This document shows positions 21,159-33,069 of a stretch of 64,000 bases of DNA, in pieces. The stretch spans positions 1,116,001-1,180,000 of the forward strand of contig QPFY01000008.1 of NCBI GenBank assembly GCA_003665825.1. The letters run 5' to 3'. The DNA is from Microbotryum silenes-acaulis. Taxonomy: Eukaryota; Basidiomycota; Microbotryomycetes; Microbotryales; Microbotryaceae. The notes beneath the pieces are model-generated. The model was not told the origin of the DNA. It did no database searches and saw nothing but the letters and a program-made list of their open reading frames with translations. Position numbers and translations under genes: made by a program. How positions within the stretch are numbered: position 1 is the stretch's first letter; each line of letters begins with the position of its first letter.

Positions 21159-23640
21159 ATGGCTTCCCCGGAAGGCTCACAAGATAGACGAGGACGTCGA
21201 TCGCAGTGTCGTCCTCGTCGTCAAGCGATCACTCTCGCCGCCCTGGCGCCTCTGCTGCTCTCGTCTTGGTTCCTTTCGACCCATGCCTCACCAACACCAG
21301 CGCCCTCAACACCATTCACTTCCGAATCGATGACTTTGGAGGGCCCCGTAGTCAAACTGCATGGTCGCTTCCTGCATCTGACCGACATGCACCCGGACCC
21401 GTTCTACTTGTTCAACTCGTCCGAAGCTACGAGCTGTCACACTCATGCACCCTCCAAGGGAAGCAGAGCTGGATACTGGGGAACGAGTGTTAGGTAAGCT
21501 AGCCTTCGATCCTCGTACCTGACGAGTATGTGATGACGACTATAGCGGCTCCGCAAAGCTGGCTGAGTGACGAAGTGGGGGGTTCTCCAACGCCGAGCGG
21601 AGCGGCTGCAAATTGACACACCATCTCATTGGATAAAAGACAAGGACCGCACTGACTGGTGATCAGTAACCTTTCAGCGACTGCGATGCCCCCTTGACTT
21701 TGCTCAACTCGACCTTTGATTGGCTCGAACAAAACTTCAAGGGCAAGGTCGATTTTGTTGTATGGACCGGCGATAATGCACGCCATGGTTCGTCAATGTA
21801 GTTTTCACGTGATGCGAGAGAAGAAATTCTGAACCAATGCTCTGTTCAAATTGTCATTTGATCAGACATCGATACTCGATTCCCTAGGTCTATGCCCGAA
21901 ATTTACGAATTGAATCGATATATCAGTTCGCGGATGCGTCAAACTTTTGGCAACAAAGTGCCGATTGTAACAAGCTTTGGCAACAACGGTCAGTCACTCT
22001 CCAGACCTCTGTCCTTCACCTTCGTAGAGCTGACCCCTTGCGACCCATCCGTAGACATCTTTCCGCACAACATCATGTTCGGCGGCCCCAGCGCCATCAC
22101 GAGCGAGTTCCTCAAATTGTGGAAGCACTACATCCCCGAAGAGCATCTGCACACCTTTGCTCGAGGCGGCTACTACTCGGTCGAGGCGATCCCGAACCAA
22201 CTCGTGCTCGTCTCGCTCAACACGCTTTACTTTTACGAGAACAATAAAGGCGTCGACGGCTGTCCTTCGTTCTCGCTCAGGTCTTCCTCATCGTCTTCTT
22301 TCAAGCGAAAGAAGGACGATGATCCGGGGACAGAGGAGCTGTTGTGGCTGGAACAGCAACTGTTGCTCGCTAGGATGAGGGGCATGCAGGTTTGGCTGAC
22401 GGGTCATGTCCCGCCGACGCAATCGAATTACTACGAGGGGTGCTATTCGAGGTATGGGGAGTTGATGTTGGCGTATCAGGATACCATCTTGGGGTGGGTG
22501 CTTTTATTCACTGCTTCCTCACCTTTGTCAAACAAGCGGCTCAATTCGCGGACCCAATCTGTCCACAGGGGCCTGTTCGGCCACATGAACGTCGACCACT
22601 TTTCCCTGATACAAGCCGACGATGTCTTACCGCCCCCACGCAAGTCCAAGCAGCACAAGAAGACGAAAAAGCAAGATCGAGTCTTACACACCACGGGAAG
22701 TTCCACGACACTTGTCAACAATTTGCTGCAACAGTTTCAGGGCTTGCCGAAGAGAAAGCACCTCAGGGAGAAGGATTATAGTGTCGTTCATATCAATCCG
22801 AGCGTCATCCCCACGTATTTACCGACTTTTCGGGTTTGGGAGTACAACACGACAGTTGGGGAGGGCAGTTTCCGGCCGACAGAATGGGCTACAGATGGTG
22901 TTAACGAATTTAACAGCTGGACGAACGGGGACGAGGACGTCGAGGACAAAGACGAGGAGAAAGACGAATTGACGTGGGAAGGAGAGGAAAGGGACGCCGT
23001 CCCGACGATTCCGCGGCTACTCGAAGTCGTCGCGTCACAGCTCAGAATCGGGTACAAGTTCTTCCGACGGTCGATGTCATCCGACGCCTCCCTTCCCGAC
23101 ATGGAGAACACTAGGAAGAAGAAGAAGAAGCACCGCAAACAACAACCGCGGCGACGCCTGCCGCGGTACTCGTCTCCCAACGCCCCAGGTCGATCGAACC
23201 GATTCCTCACTCCTCTCGGTTTCACTCAATACTACCTCGAACTGGATAAGGCGAACGAGTTTGAAGGATTTGGGTCCGAGGCGGCTTGGCAGAAGGGTGG
23301 GGATCGACCGCGGCCGGTGTGGAATGTCGAATACGTCACGATGCCGGCCGAGACCGTAGCGAGACGGTTGATGGAAAAAGGAGGAGACAGCGAAGAGACG
23401 GGTTTGGACCCCTTCGTCAGCTCGGCCGTTTGGCCAGCCGAGGTCTTGAACGCCACCCAGTCTGGCGGAAGCGTCGATGATGTCGTCCAGATGCTTCGAC
23501 AGTTGGATTTGACCCCTTACGAGCTGGACGACTTGACCCTTGGCTCCTGGCTCGGTCTGGCTCGTCGGATCGCCAAAGGGGGCAAGGCGTGGAAGAGCTT
23601 TCGCAAGCGTATGTTTGTCAGTTCGGGAGCGGGGCCGTAG
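21159..23640 (+). CDS. PPN1: Endopolyphosphatase (vacuolar, PPN1-like)
   Basis: Five exons: 21159-21493, 21678-21787, 21866-21988, 22055-22493, 22569-23640; predicted 692 aa. A basic N-terminus is followed by one hydrophobic segment (AITLAALAPLLLSSWFLS), giving a type II membrane topology as in yeast Ppn1. Metallophosphoesterase motifs in order: FLHLTDMHPDP, VVWTGDNARHD, SFGNNDIFPHN (created across the third intron), WLTGHVPPT, and FGHMNVDHF. The set and the N-PHN step are typical of fungal endopolyphosphatases rather than acid sphingomyelinases. Cleaves inorganic polyphosphate internally in the vacuole; yeast Ppn1 needs vacuolar proteases for maturation. A Lys/Arg-rich acidic insert (about residues 370-560) is low complexity. 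The start was chosen at 21159 because it is the first ATG before the hydrophobic segment. Confidence 0.93.
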
Positions 23641-24161
23641 TAGAATTGTTGTCAACTTCGTTCTTGGTGTAGCTTATTGTTGTATGGATATTTAAGCTAT
23701 CATGGGCCGAAGAACGCTCGATTCTCCCCGGACCCGCCAAAAGTGTTCGTCATGTCGACGCCGGAACAGCCAACGGGCAGCCGAGGGAAATCGGCCCATG
23801 TGATACTACTGCTTGAAATACTGCTTGAGTATCCACCAACTCCAAGCATGTTACCGGAGGTTTGATGTTATGGGAGTCTTGACTGGCCGACACTCGGAGC
23901 AAGTTGGGCCGAGAATGTTGAATTCCAGCTAGTCTACAAAGAGACGACCCTTATCGGGCGCTGGACCAAGTGGAGCAAAATCACGTGATATGCTTCGCAA
24001 ATGTGGATCTCGACTTGGCACAGCGACACGTCAAACGTCGGACCCAACTGGGCTTCCTCTCAATCTGGGTCCCGGATACGTCGCCTCGTCACACCCGCAA
24101 CATTAAGGACTCTGCTCTCGTTCGAGAACATCGTTCTGCGCTTCCATCCAAGGTAGTGATC
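23641..24161. other. Intergenic region, PPN1-like 3' flank and BTB-like promoter
   Basis: About 520 bases, with TCACGTGA at 23981-23988. The BTB-like reading frame stays open back to 23970, so part of this may be coding. Confidence 0.5.
23981..23988. promoter_or_regulatory. Palindrome TCACGTGA (E-box) upstream of the BTB-like gene
   Basis: Perfect 8-bp palindrome about 175 bases before the preferred ATG at 24162. A bHLH-type site is possible. If translation starts at the upstream ATG 23970 the site would be coding. Confidence 0.4.
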
Positions 24162-25478
24162 ATGTCCTCCTACCTCACGAACTGCTTGATCGTGTTGCTG
24201 TCGCCGGAGACGATCCACGAGGCGACCGAATGGCGCGTGATCCCTTGCCCTCCAAACTCCCCAGCGATCTATGACCCCCTCCGCCACATTGTATTTACCC
24301 TCGGCTGGGGTGGGACTACAAGACGACTCCATGCCACGAATCTGCGTGGGGTCGACGGCACTTCAATCAACTTCGCCGATATTACCAACGCCCAGATTAA
24401 CTTGCCCTGCTCGATCCGCATCGATATGATGAGCATCGACCTCAGCCAGTCGTTCCTCTCCCATCAGTTTGGTTTTGGAGATAGCCCTGACTCGGACAAG
24501 ACCATGATGTGGACACCCGTACTGGATTCGCTCGTCAATGATGTGCAGTCGCGGCCAGGCTTGTCCCGCTACTTCGTCTTTGTTTCGTTTCATCCTACGC
24601 TGCGCTTCAACCCCGCTCTAGATGTGGCAACACTGGCGCGTGCACCCGTCATGGCTTCCAAGACCCACACTGCACCGACTTTAAAGGAATGGCAAGGGCT
24701 TCACAACTCCAAGCATCCTTACGACGTCAAATTCAACTTCGGCTCGAGCTCGAACGAGCTCTGGGAGACGGCCGAATTCCTGCAGTCCAAGTCGTCGTAC
24801 TGGGCCGATCTTTTCTCCTCTGGTTTTTCCGAAAGCGTCAAAAAAGTTGATCTGAATGGACAAGAGCAAGTCACGAGCGACGTCGGGATCGAAGCTACCA
24901 AAAACAAGACCACCATCAGCAACCTCAACAAAGGCGGGTCCAAGTCAGATCAACCTCCTTCCTCGCAAGGCCAATGCACGATCCCGATTCACACAATTTC
25001 GATCGAGGATGAAGAGATGTATCACCCCTATCGAATCATTCTATGCTGGCTCAGGACGGGGGAGATCAAGTTCCGACCTCTCGTCATCGACTGCCATCCG
25101 TCCGACGAGGGACGCGCCGACGCCGAACCCGAACCCGAGTCGAAAGCTGCATCGGATGTCCTCGGCTTCGACACCGTCTGCCCAAAAGCAATATACCGCC
25201 TAGCCCATTTCCTCGAACTGGAACAACTACAAATTTTGGCGTTAAGATCGATCGTCTCGCAGATCAAGGTCGAGAATGTCGCGTTGGAGCTGTTCGGCCA
25301 GCTCTCGACGGACTTTGACGAGATTCACAAGCGCGAGTTTGATTTCGCGATTCGGAATTGGGCGGTCGTCAAGAAGACGGCGGGGATGCAGTCGGTGCAG
25401 CAGTGGGTCAAAGAGGGAAGATTGCCCAATGCTTTACAGACTCTTTTGGATGTGTCGCTTGCGTTGTCGAGCGCCTGA
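24162..25478 (+). CDS. BTB/POZ-like domain protein, function unknown
   Basis: Single open exon, 438 aa from the ATG at 24162 (502 aa from the upstream in-frame ATG at 23970). I prefer 24162 because the upstream stretch has poor protein-like composition. The N-terminal half (about 150 residues) resembles a MATH/TRAF-like beta-rich region only loosely: FVFVSFHPTLRFNP. The second half fits a BTB fold: HPYDVKFNFG, ELWETAEFLQSKSSYWADLF, an acidic/Lys linker, then HPYRIILCWLRTGEIKF and AIYRLAHFLELEQLQILAL, followed by helices (EIHKREFDFAIRNWAVVKK) like a BACK-type extension. Such proteins can act as substrate receptors for cullin-3 ligases, but no function is shown here. It sits between the two polyphosphatase genes in the same orientation. 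Confidence 0.65.
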   Translation: MSSYLTNCLIVLLSPETIHEATEWRVIPCPPNSPAIYDPLRHIVFTLGWGGTTRRLHATNLRGVDGTSINFADITNAQINLPCSIRIDMMSIDLSQSFLSHQFGFGDSPDSDKTMMWTPVLDSLVNDVQSRPGLSRYFVFVSFHPTLRFNPALDVATLARAPVMASKTHTAPTLKEWQGLHNSKHPYDVKFNFGSSSNELWETAEFLQSKSSYWADLFSSGFSESVKKVDLNGQEQVTSDVGIEATKNKTTISNLNKGGSKSDQPPSSQGQCTIPIHTISIEDEEMYHPYRIILCWLRTGEIKFRPLVIDCHPSDEGRADAEPEPESKAASDVLGFDTVCPKAIYRLAHFLELEQLQILALRSIVSQIKVENVALELFGQLSTDFDEIHKREFDFAIRNWAVVKKTAGMQSVQQWVKEGRLPNALQTLLDVSLALSSA

Positions 25479-25755
25479 AATCACTTCTTTGGTTCGCGGT
25501 GGTGATGTATAGGGGCCTGTATCGTGACCGAGCCGGTGCCGCCGGGCGAGGCTCCTTCCGACCGCTGAGCGCTTAGCATATTTTCAGCCCTCGGTTTGAG
25601 AAGTGTGAAGAGAAAAATTGACTTGACAATATGTGCCAACTGAAATAACAGCCACAAGTACAATCTATGTGCTCATTGACACTATACATCGTCAATAATG
25701 GCTCGCGGAAGCGCACGCGTCGGAAACCTTCATTCATTTTGAAAAGCAGGGGCCG

Positions 25756-25761
25756 CACGTG
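25756..25761. promoter_or_regulatory. E-box CACGTG upstream of the PPX1-like gene
   Basis: Core about 85 bases upstream of the ATG at 25847. Same hexamer as before the PPN1-like and BTB-like genes. Confidence 0.4.
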
Positions 25762-25846
25762 CCTGAACCCGGGTCTCGCTTTCGCTTTCGCCTTCGCTGA
25801 TCATTGCTCTCCGTTCAGCCCGCGCACGCCTCCCGGGACTGCAAAC

Positions 25847-27901
25847 ATGGTCGGCCCAAGTAGCCTGCTACAGGTTCTGGCCTCGTTGACCTTTCTCCCC
25901 GCCCTTCTCGCGCTGCCCTCGCCGACTGCAGTGCCAAAACAACTGGTGCTTGTCCCCGACGAGGCGCGCCAAGCCCCCCCGACGATGCCGATGCCGGGCA
26001 AGAACGAGTCGGGCCATGGCCATTTCAGCAAGTGGTCACGTCAGACCAAGAAGCAGTTCCTCCACGATCTGTCGTATGCACCGGCCAAGGCACAGGATTG
26101 GGTCATCGTGATGGGTCCGTCTCTCTTCTTTCGAGTCGTGGCTCGTGCTTTGTCGTATTCGGCTCCTTCGGGAGTACGCGAGTTGACGAATGTTTGCTTT
26201 GCGCTGGGGGCTACAGGGAACGAAGCGGGCGATTTGGACTCGATGGTCTCGGCTTTGGCCGTGTCGTATACGATGATGCATCTCAAGAAACCTGTCAAGG
26301 CTGTTGCACTCCTGCAGACAGAGCAAGGTACGTCACCGATCAACGATCAACGCGGCGCTGTTTCGCGCGTTCCTACGGAACGGACATGACAAAGGTTCAG
26401 GTCAGCTGACCTCGAGGCGGAAATCTCTTCTTCTTTGCTCTGATGTCCACTAGACGCGCTTTACCTTCGACCCGAGGTAGATCGAAACCAAGTGACAGTC
26501 TTCCAAGTCTTTCTATAGATTGAGAGTCTTATCATCTCCCCCACAGAACTCGTTGGCCCTTCACAAGGCACGCATGGCTTCCTACCATCGGGATCTACTC
26601 ACGATCGACGAATTGCTGATCAAGCCTCAAGACATGTGGCATCGCATCAAGGGGATCGCACTAGTCGATCATAACGTCCCAACTTCGGTCTGGGGTAACA
26701 CGACTGTCGTCTCCATCATCGATCATCACACCGATCGCGGAGTAGCTCCCCACGCCGCGCCACGCATCGTTGAAGTGACGGCCAGTTGCACCTCGCTCGT
26801 AGCCAAGTGGATGCTCGACCTGTTCGACTCGGGCAAAGCGCAGGCCAAGAACGATCATTTGCCCCATGAGCTGATCGAGATCATGTTGAGGACGATCGCG
26901 ATTGATTCATCGGGGTTGAAGAAGGCTACACCTGTTGATGAGGAAGCGACATTGGGCCTGTGGGCCAAATCCAAATGGAGCAAGCACCACTTTGAGCCAC
27001 TCGAACCTTTCGTACGATCTCAGGCCGCCGGAGATGTCAAGGAAATCGATGAAAAAATTAAGGACCGTATGAAGGCGATCGACGACGAGCTTTCGCAAGC
27101 CAAAAAAGCCCTCACCGGTCTCGATGTACGAGCCTTGCTCCGAAGGGACTGGAAGGGCGGAGTCCTCACCACCAAATCGGAGAAATACCCTCACCTCTCC
27201 CTCGGATTCGCTTCGGCCCCTGTGTCATTGGCCGAACAAATCGAACGAACGCCCGAAGGTTCCCCGCAAGAATGGTTCGCGATCGAGCGGGCTTGGACGG
27301 CCGAGATTGGTGCCGACGTCTCGGTTTGCTTGACTTCGTTCAAAGACGAGAAGGGCAAGAAGACGCGCGAGTTGGCGCTTGTCGTGGCGCACGGGTTTGG
27401 AAAGCGGTTGCACGAACATGCCGCTGATTCGTTGTTCCAGGTAAGAGGCTGGACTCGTCAATGAAAGCTCTGCTCGAAGGGGTTTTCGGGTTTTCGTGCT
27501 GACGCGCGGCTGCTGCCCATATCAGACCCTCAAGAGATCCATCGAGAACGCCGGGGTCGAAGATTTGCAAGTATGGGAGCGCCCAGACGGTATGTGCCCC
27601 TCGATATCTCAGTTTTTTGCGGGGAATTTCTTGCTCACGTTCAATCACCCCGTTCCACAGGCAAACCCTTATTGCCGCGACGAGCCGTCTACCGACACCA
27701 CGACAGCACCGCGTCGAGGAAGATGTGGCGACCAGGTACGTGTTGGAAGACCTGCAACTACAGAGACAGTGTGGCACACTGATCTTTTGCTCTTTCTGGC
27801 TACGTGCAGTGATTGAGAAGGCCGCGATGGAATGGACGGGCGATGATGTCGATGACGATGACCCGTATCAACGTCGTCACAAGCACCACGATCTGCTTTG
27901 A
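25847..27901 (+). CDS. PPX1: DHH-family exopolyphosphatase (PPX1-like) with predicted signal peptide
   Basis: Seven exons: 25847-26114, 26217-26327, 26454-26476 (23 nt), 26547-27440, 27526-27589, 27661-27735, 27810-27901. DHH phosphoesterase motifs: MGNEAGDLDSM (formed across intron 1), GIALVDHN, VSIIDHHTD (the DHH signature), TASCTSLVAKW, and IAIDSSGLKKATPVDEEAT. The C-terminal DHHA2-like part includes the end blocks RSIENAGVEDLQVW and RHHDSTASRKMWRP. Releases phosphate stepwise from polyphosphate ends. Unusually, the protein begins MVGPSSLLQVLASLTFLPAL, a good signal peptide, followed by a Pro-rich spacer before the catalytic domain; yeast Ppx1 is mainly cytosolic and lacks this. The start is the only upstream ATG in frame near the domain. 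The signal and domain are in one continuous exon, so no splice choice is involved. Confidence 0.92.
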
Positions 27902-28289
27902 GGGTCTCCTCTTGGAGACCCCTCGGCGTCGGACCCCTGCTTTTCTTTTCTTCCAATTCTCTTCCGTTGCATCACGCCATGCTCTTTGTTCCAAACTCTA
28001 CCATCATCCGTCTATGTTTTCCTGTACAACTCTCTTGCTTCCTTGTTGCAACACCGCATTCTGTATCCGCTTCGTGAGATCGTACTCAGGCTGGGTCAGT
28101 ATGGCTCTCCTCCAAGTGATAGCCAAAGTAGGTAAATATGAGATCTTCATTGTGTGTCCATTTTGTTGCAGTACAGAAAGAAAAGAGAAGACGATCAGAA
28201 AAGACTTGATAGATCAAAGAACGAAACTGGGAATAGAAGAAAGGGTAGACTAAGAGGAAAGAAAAAGGCGATCTAAAGACGTCAGAAAT
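27902..28289. other. Convergent 3' intergenic region
   Basis: About 390 bases between PPX1-like and GDH2 stops; T- and A-rich UTR-like sequence only. Confidence 0.6.
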
Positions 28290-31200
28290 CTAGTTCGCTG
28301 GCGTGGTCGCGTTGTTCTGCCCCGTCAACGAGGTCAAAAAATAGTGGAAGTCGATCGGGGAGTTGTTTAAGCCATAAGTGTAGATGAACCTCGAGGCCAA
28401 GAAACTGGAAAAGATCGAGTGCGCGTAGGTAGGGGGTAATCGAGCGGTGAGGGGTTCGAGACCAACTTGATCGACGAGAACCTTGGGTAAAGCTCGAGCC
28501 ATGACGGCTTGACGGAGGTGCGCGTCATCGTAGAGGGAGGATTCTTCGAGCTCGTTCTGCAACTTGATGAGCGATTGCGAGAGTTGGTCCGAGAGGAGCG
28601 TGTAGGGCGTTCCGGTGCGTTCATGTTCGGCCCAGATGGTGTTGAATTCCACGGTGGCGTTCGCCGAGATGGATTGTTGGATCGAGCGCGTGTAGTTGAG
28701 GTAGAAGTCGCTGAAGCCGGAGCCGTTGGGCGATGTCATCAAGTCGATGAAGGAGGCGTCATCGAGTGACATGCCCGCCAAGACTTCGAGCGAAGACGAG
28801 GTGACACCACCCTTGTTCGCCGACGAATCACGGAACAAGATGACACCCTTCTTCTCGAGTTGCAAGCGTGCTGATTGGGTGACGAACAGGTTCGCACCTT
28901 CGACGAGGTACTTGAAATTGGGCACACCTTCGGAATCCCACAGCTTGGACACGTTATTGACATTGACGGACTCGGGTCGACCACCGCAGGGAACGAGGAT
29001 GTCGGCCTTGTAGCGCAGGTGAGCACCGTTTCGGAAGTCCGTGCCATCGGCCACGACCTCGCCAGAGGGCAGGGTGATGTCCCGGTCGTCGACGAGGATG
29101 CGGTAACCGTCCTTGCTGAGCTTAGACGCGTCAAAGTTGGAGATCATTTGACGCGCACGGGCGAGGCGGATCAACTCGGCGCGGTCGAGACCCTGAGGGT
29201 CATGGATTGTACCACTGCCGTCGATGATGGTGATCGTCTTGTCCTTGCTGAGCAAGATCTCGTCTGGTAAAGGTAAGATAAGCGGAATGGCAGGTCAGCA
29301 TACGCTCGAAGGAGAACACACCGCACGAAAGTTCACAACTCACTCGATCCGAGATCACCATCGGGCCCACCAGTCTGGACCTTGGTGACTTCCTCCTCCT
29401 TGAGGCCAAGTTTTCTATAGATGCCGGTTGTGTACGCCCTTACGGAGAGCGAGGTCATACCGAACGCATCGTGTGGAATACCACCAAGCGTCGCTGCCGT
29501 CTTTCCAGTCGAAAACGATTTCCACCAAGGCGCTCCACGTTGTCGAGCATGGTTCGCGGTCCAGTCCATCATATCGGCCGTGCCTTCATCAGGACCGAAG
29601 AAGAGGATCTCGGGCTTCTTGTACAAATCGACGACGGTCTCCTTGATACCGGGGGATTGACCAGGCAAGAGCAAGTCGATAATGGCGTCGACGTACTTCT
29701 CGAAGCACGCTCGAGGATTTGCCCCAATGTCGGGCAAGATCGTTCCCTTGGATCCACCTTCGGGGATATCCTTGTTCTTGAGCGCTTGCGTCGTCGCGAG
29801 ACCGTAGTTCTCGTCGAAGAGGTTGCGCTGGTTGATCGAGTAGGCTTCTCGGTTGCGCGACATGACGAGACGAATACCACCTCGGGCGACGTCCTTCATG
29901 CGCAAGTGGAATCCACGGAAACCGTCACCGACGACGAGGAAGAGACCGTAGGCCGGGGTGGGGTATTCCGAAGCAGGCAAGAAGCTAGGGTCAAGTCGGA
30001 ACGAGATGGCGACCTTGGTCGGCGTGAAGAAGTTGGTCTTAAGGATCGCGTTGTTGAAAGTGACGAACGACTCGAGGATCTGCGCGTCGTGTTTGTTGAG
30101 CACGTTTTTCTTGATATGGACGAGGAGCTCGTCGCTGGTCAAGACGGCGCCGGTCTTCAATCGGGCGTACGAAAGCGTGGGCATGACCTGGTTCGGGGTG
30201 TGCACGCTGTAGTAGTGCGTCATCGCGAACGAGATGTAGAGCAGACGAATAATCTCGGGGTAGGCTTGCAGGGTCTCGAGGATCGATGCTCGTGTGAAGG
30301 TTTCTTGACGGAAGCGGGCTCGAATGTCGGACAAGACTGCGGCTTGGGCCGAATCGTTCTCGTCGAGCAGGTCCTTGAGCGCGGCGTATGAGGGCCCGAG
30401 GCGGTTGAGGAAGTGCTGCGCAAAGATCCAGCCAGAGTAGGCGTAGGCAGCCTCTTGGACGGCGAGCTTCGAGTGGGCTTCAAATAGGGGGTTGTTGGGG
30501 AGTACGTCTGCGAACGTACATCGCCACGATCAGCACGGGGAAAGCCCAGAGCAATCAAGGTGTGCTGGACGCTCACAGATGAGCGAAGCCTCCTTCGTGA
30601 TTTGCAAGATACTGGCCTCGACGGGAGGACCGGAGAGAGGGCTCAGGTAGAGCGAGATGATGGTGACACCGTTGGAGAAGCTCTCTATAGTACGGGATCA
30701 AGGGACCAAGAATCAGTTTCTTCAGACGAAGTCTCTGGATCGCCAATCTCGCACCTACCGACGTATTTGCGCGTGGAGTAAAAGTTGTACGAATGGTACA
30801 AGTCGGACAGGGCCGAGAAGAAGGATCGGGTTCCTCCCATCTTGTAGGCAATCACGATACGGCGCTCGCGAGAGGCCTCGACTTCGTAAGCGGCCACCAC
30901 GGGTCCCATTCTGTCATTGAAACGAGTCGACGTCAGTTCCACGCATTGAACGATAAAGGGTCGAAGAAGTTACTAACCTCCTAAGAGCCTCGTCCATCGC
31001 CTGTTGGTAGATCTCGAGCGTGTAAGGCGTGGCCTTGTCCAAGAAGCTCTTGTCGGACACGCGCTTGATGTCAAGCTTGCTCTTGGCCTCTTCCTCGGTC
31101 GGGATCGGTTCGGCGAACTCGCATTTGGACATGAAGTAGCAACGCAACTGTTGGGCGACGGTCGCGGTCGAAGAGACGTTCCCCGCGGCGCGGTAGGATT

Positions 31201-32333
31201 CGAGACGCCATGCGGACGAGGCGGTGGACTTGTCGAGGTAGTCTCGGTCGATGCGTTGTTCGTACTGCGGGCCATCGACAATGGAGATACCCGGAGGAGA
31301 GGTGTAGATGAAGGTGGCGTTGCTCTGCAGAAAGGTGGAGTTGAGTCAGCTCATGGCGCTCTCTCAAATCTAGGCGCGACCCGTGACCCGTCCGCCTCGT
31401 GACCTGGCCCCTGGGGAGGCCGATCCTTTTCCAGCCCGAGGTGGGGTTCAGTCTTGTGGTACCGGCATCCGAAAAACTCGCCTCTGATTCCTTCTCAAGC
31501 TTGATTTCTAGGTAGTCCTGGTGAGCGGCGTGGGCTTGGACTTTGGCACCGTAGAGAGACTGTGGTGGGGAGATGAGCGAGCGTCGAGGCGGACGGCGAA
31601 GCCACGGTGAGCGAGGTGGGGCCGTCGGAACACGAGGTTGAGACGAATCGATCACGTGGACAAGTGAAAAGCGCGTTTGAGGCAATGTCAGTGAAGCTGC
31701 TCAAAGACTGATGATAGGCCTTTGTGATGCACGTTCGAAACACCGCCAATCTTGAAGTTACAACGCGTGGGAACGGCTCGGTTATCGTTAACAGGGGGGC
31801 AAAGGCCCCCATCCCCCCTCCCCACTTGCGGAAACTATAACCCCACCAATCCCCATCGCGGCACGGAAGAGAACGAAAGCAAGTCGCGGAAGTACTGACC
31901 TCGACGTGATCCGCGCACGTCTCGGGCGACTCCTTCATAAAGTAGCCATTCTCGATGCCGAGGGAGGTGTAGAACCACGCGACCTCGCCTTCGACGAGCG
32001 GCTCGGGGATGAAGCCGTTCTCGCGGCAGATGGCGAGCACCTGCTGGCGCTGTTGGTCCTTGCCTTCAAAGATGACCTGCGGGGATATATGAAGACGTTT
32101 CAAGAGTCAGTTCGAATGAGTTTTAGGTGGTGCCCAGCCCTGCGCGGTGAGGCACGTGATACGGTTAAAGGCCCCTTGTGGCCCCATTTGAGGGGGAACG
32201 GTCACCTGATGATGAACGAACGGACCTTTGAATAGCCTGGTTCATCGCGCGAGATGGTATGGCTAGACGGCGACGGCGTGCGCGTGATGTCGAGCGAGGC
32301 AGCAAGGTGGGCCAAGGGGCTAAGTCCCGTCAT
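28290..32333 (-). CDS. GDH2: NAD-specific glutamate dehydrogenase, large fungal type
   Basis: Eight exons: 32226-32333, 31900-32076, 31404-31559, 30978-31324, 30759-30910, 30577-30684, 29344-30507, 28290-29263; predicted 1061 aa, close to yeast Gdh2 (about 1090). Oxidises glutamate to 2-oxoglutarate and ammonium with NAD+. Seen: VIFEGKDQQ and GFIPEPLVEGEVAWFY at the N-terminus, SLYGAKVQAHAA, the catalytic core with FRGFHLRMKDVARGGIRLV and IPEGGSKGTILPDI, WWKSFSTGKTAATLGGIPHD, the NAD-binding segment GGPDGDLGSNEILLSKD made across the last intron, and VEGANLFVTQSARLQLE. Exon 1 (start 32333) is the weakest part: MTGLSPLAHLAAS then PGYSK joins in frame to exon 2, but an alternative first exon is possible. 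Confidence 0.95.
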
Positions 32334-33069
32334 GATAGGTGTAAAGTAGCGGTAGGGGGAAAGTGGTGTTGGGGTAGGGGCTAGTACCTGGGAAAAAGGG
32401 AGGGAAGGGAAGAGGGGAGAGGCAATTTCAAGGAAGCATCGATGAGCTTCGACTTGACCCGACGAGAGCGGTGCCCTGCCGCCAGCGGAAACTCACCTCG
32501 AAAAGTCAAAAAAGGGCTGTTGCACCAACCAAGAGGAGAGAGGTATTCCACGACGGCCTTCGAAAAAAAAATTGGTCAAACAAAAAAGAGGAGAAGAAGA
32601 GACGAAAGTTTGCGAGGTTAGGCCTTCGTGCTCTTCGTTCGCCGAGCGGAAAAAAAAAGGCGGGGTTGGTCAACTTGGTGCGGCGTCGCGATGTCCTCGT
32701 GACGTGCTTGCTGAGTGGGTGCCACTACTCGAGCACTCGAGCCAGCGCGCTGCTCGGCAAAATACGGGCGGCGGGCCGATCGGCGCGATAGAAGCCTCAA
32801 CGAACCGAGCCTCGCCGAAAATTGGGCTCGTCTAGCTTTCGTCCTCCAAGCAAGTCGTGTCAGATTAGGATTGTTGAGCAGGTCAGCAGACCACCCTTCG
32901 AGGTTGAGCATTTGCCAGCCACAAATGCTCCGTTTCGGACGGGTTGGCCGGCGAGAGTGTATGCCCCAAAATTAGCCCTGTCCCCCGCAGACAGCACCGG
33001 GCGCTACCGGGCGTTCACTGTCTTACAATTACAGAGCTGGCAAGACAGCTCTCCTCGCACGCCCACGCC
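32334..33069. other. Divergent promoter region between GDH2 and the SDR gene
   Basis: About 740 bases with A-rich tracts (32545-32660). No gene recognised. Confidence 0.55.

Noticed and set aside
29471..30391. 306-codon plus-strand ORF opposite GDH2
   Set aside because: Antisense shadow of a highly conserved GDH2 exon.
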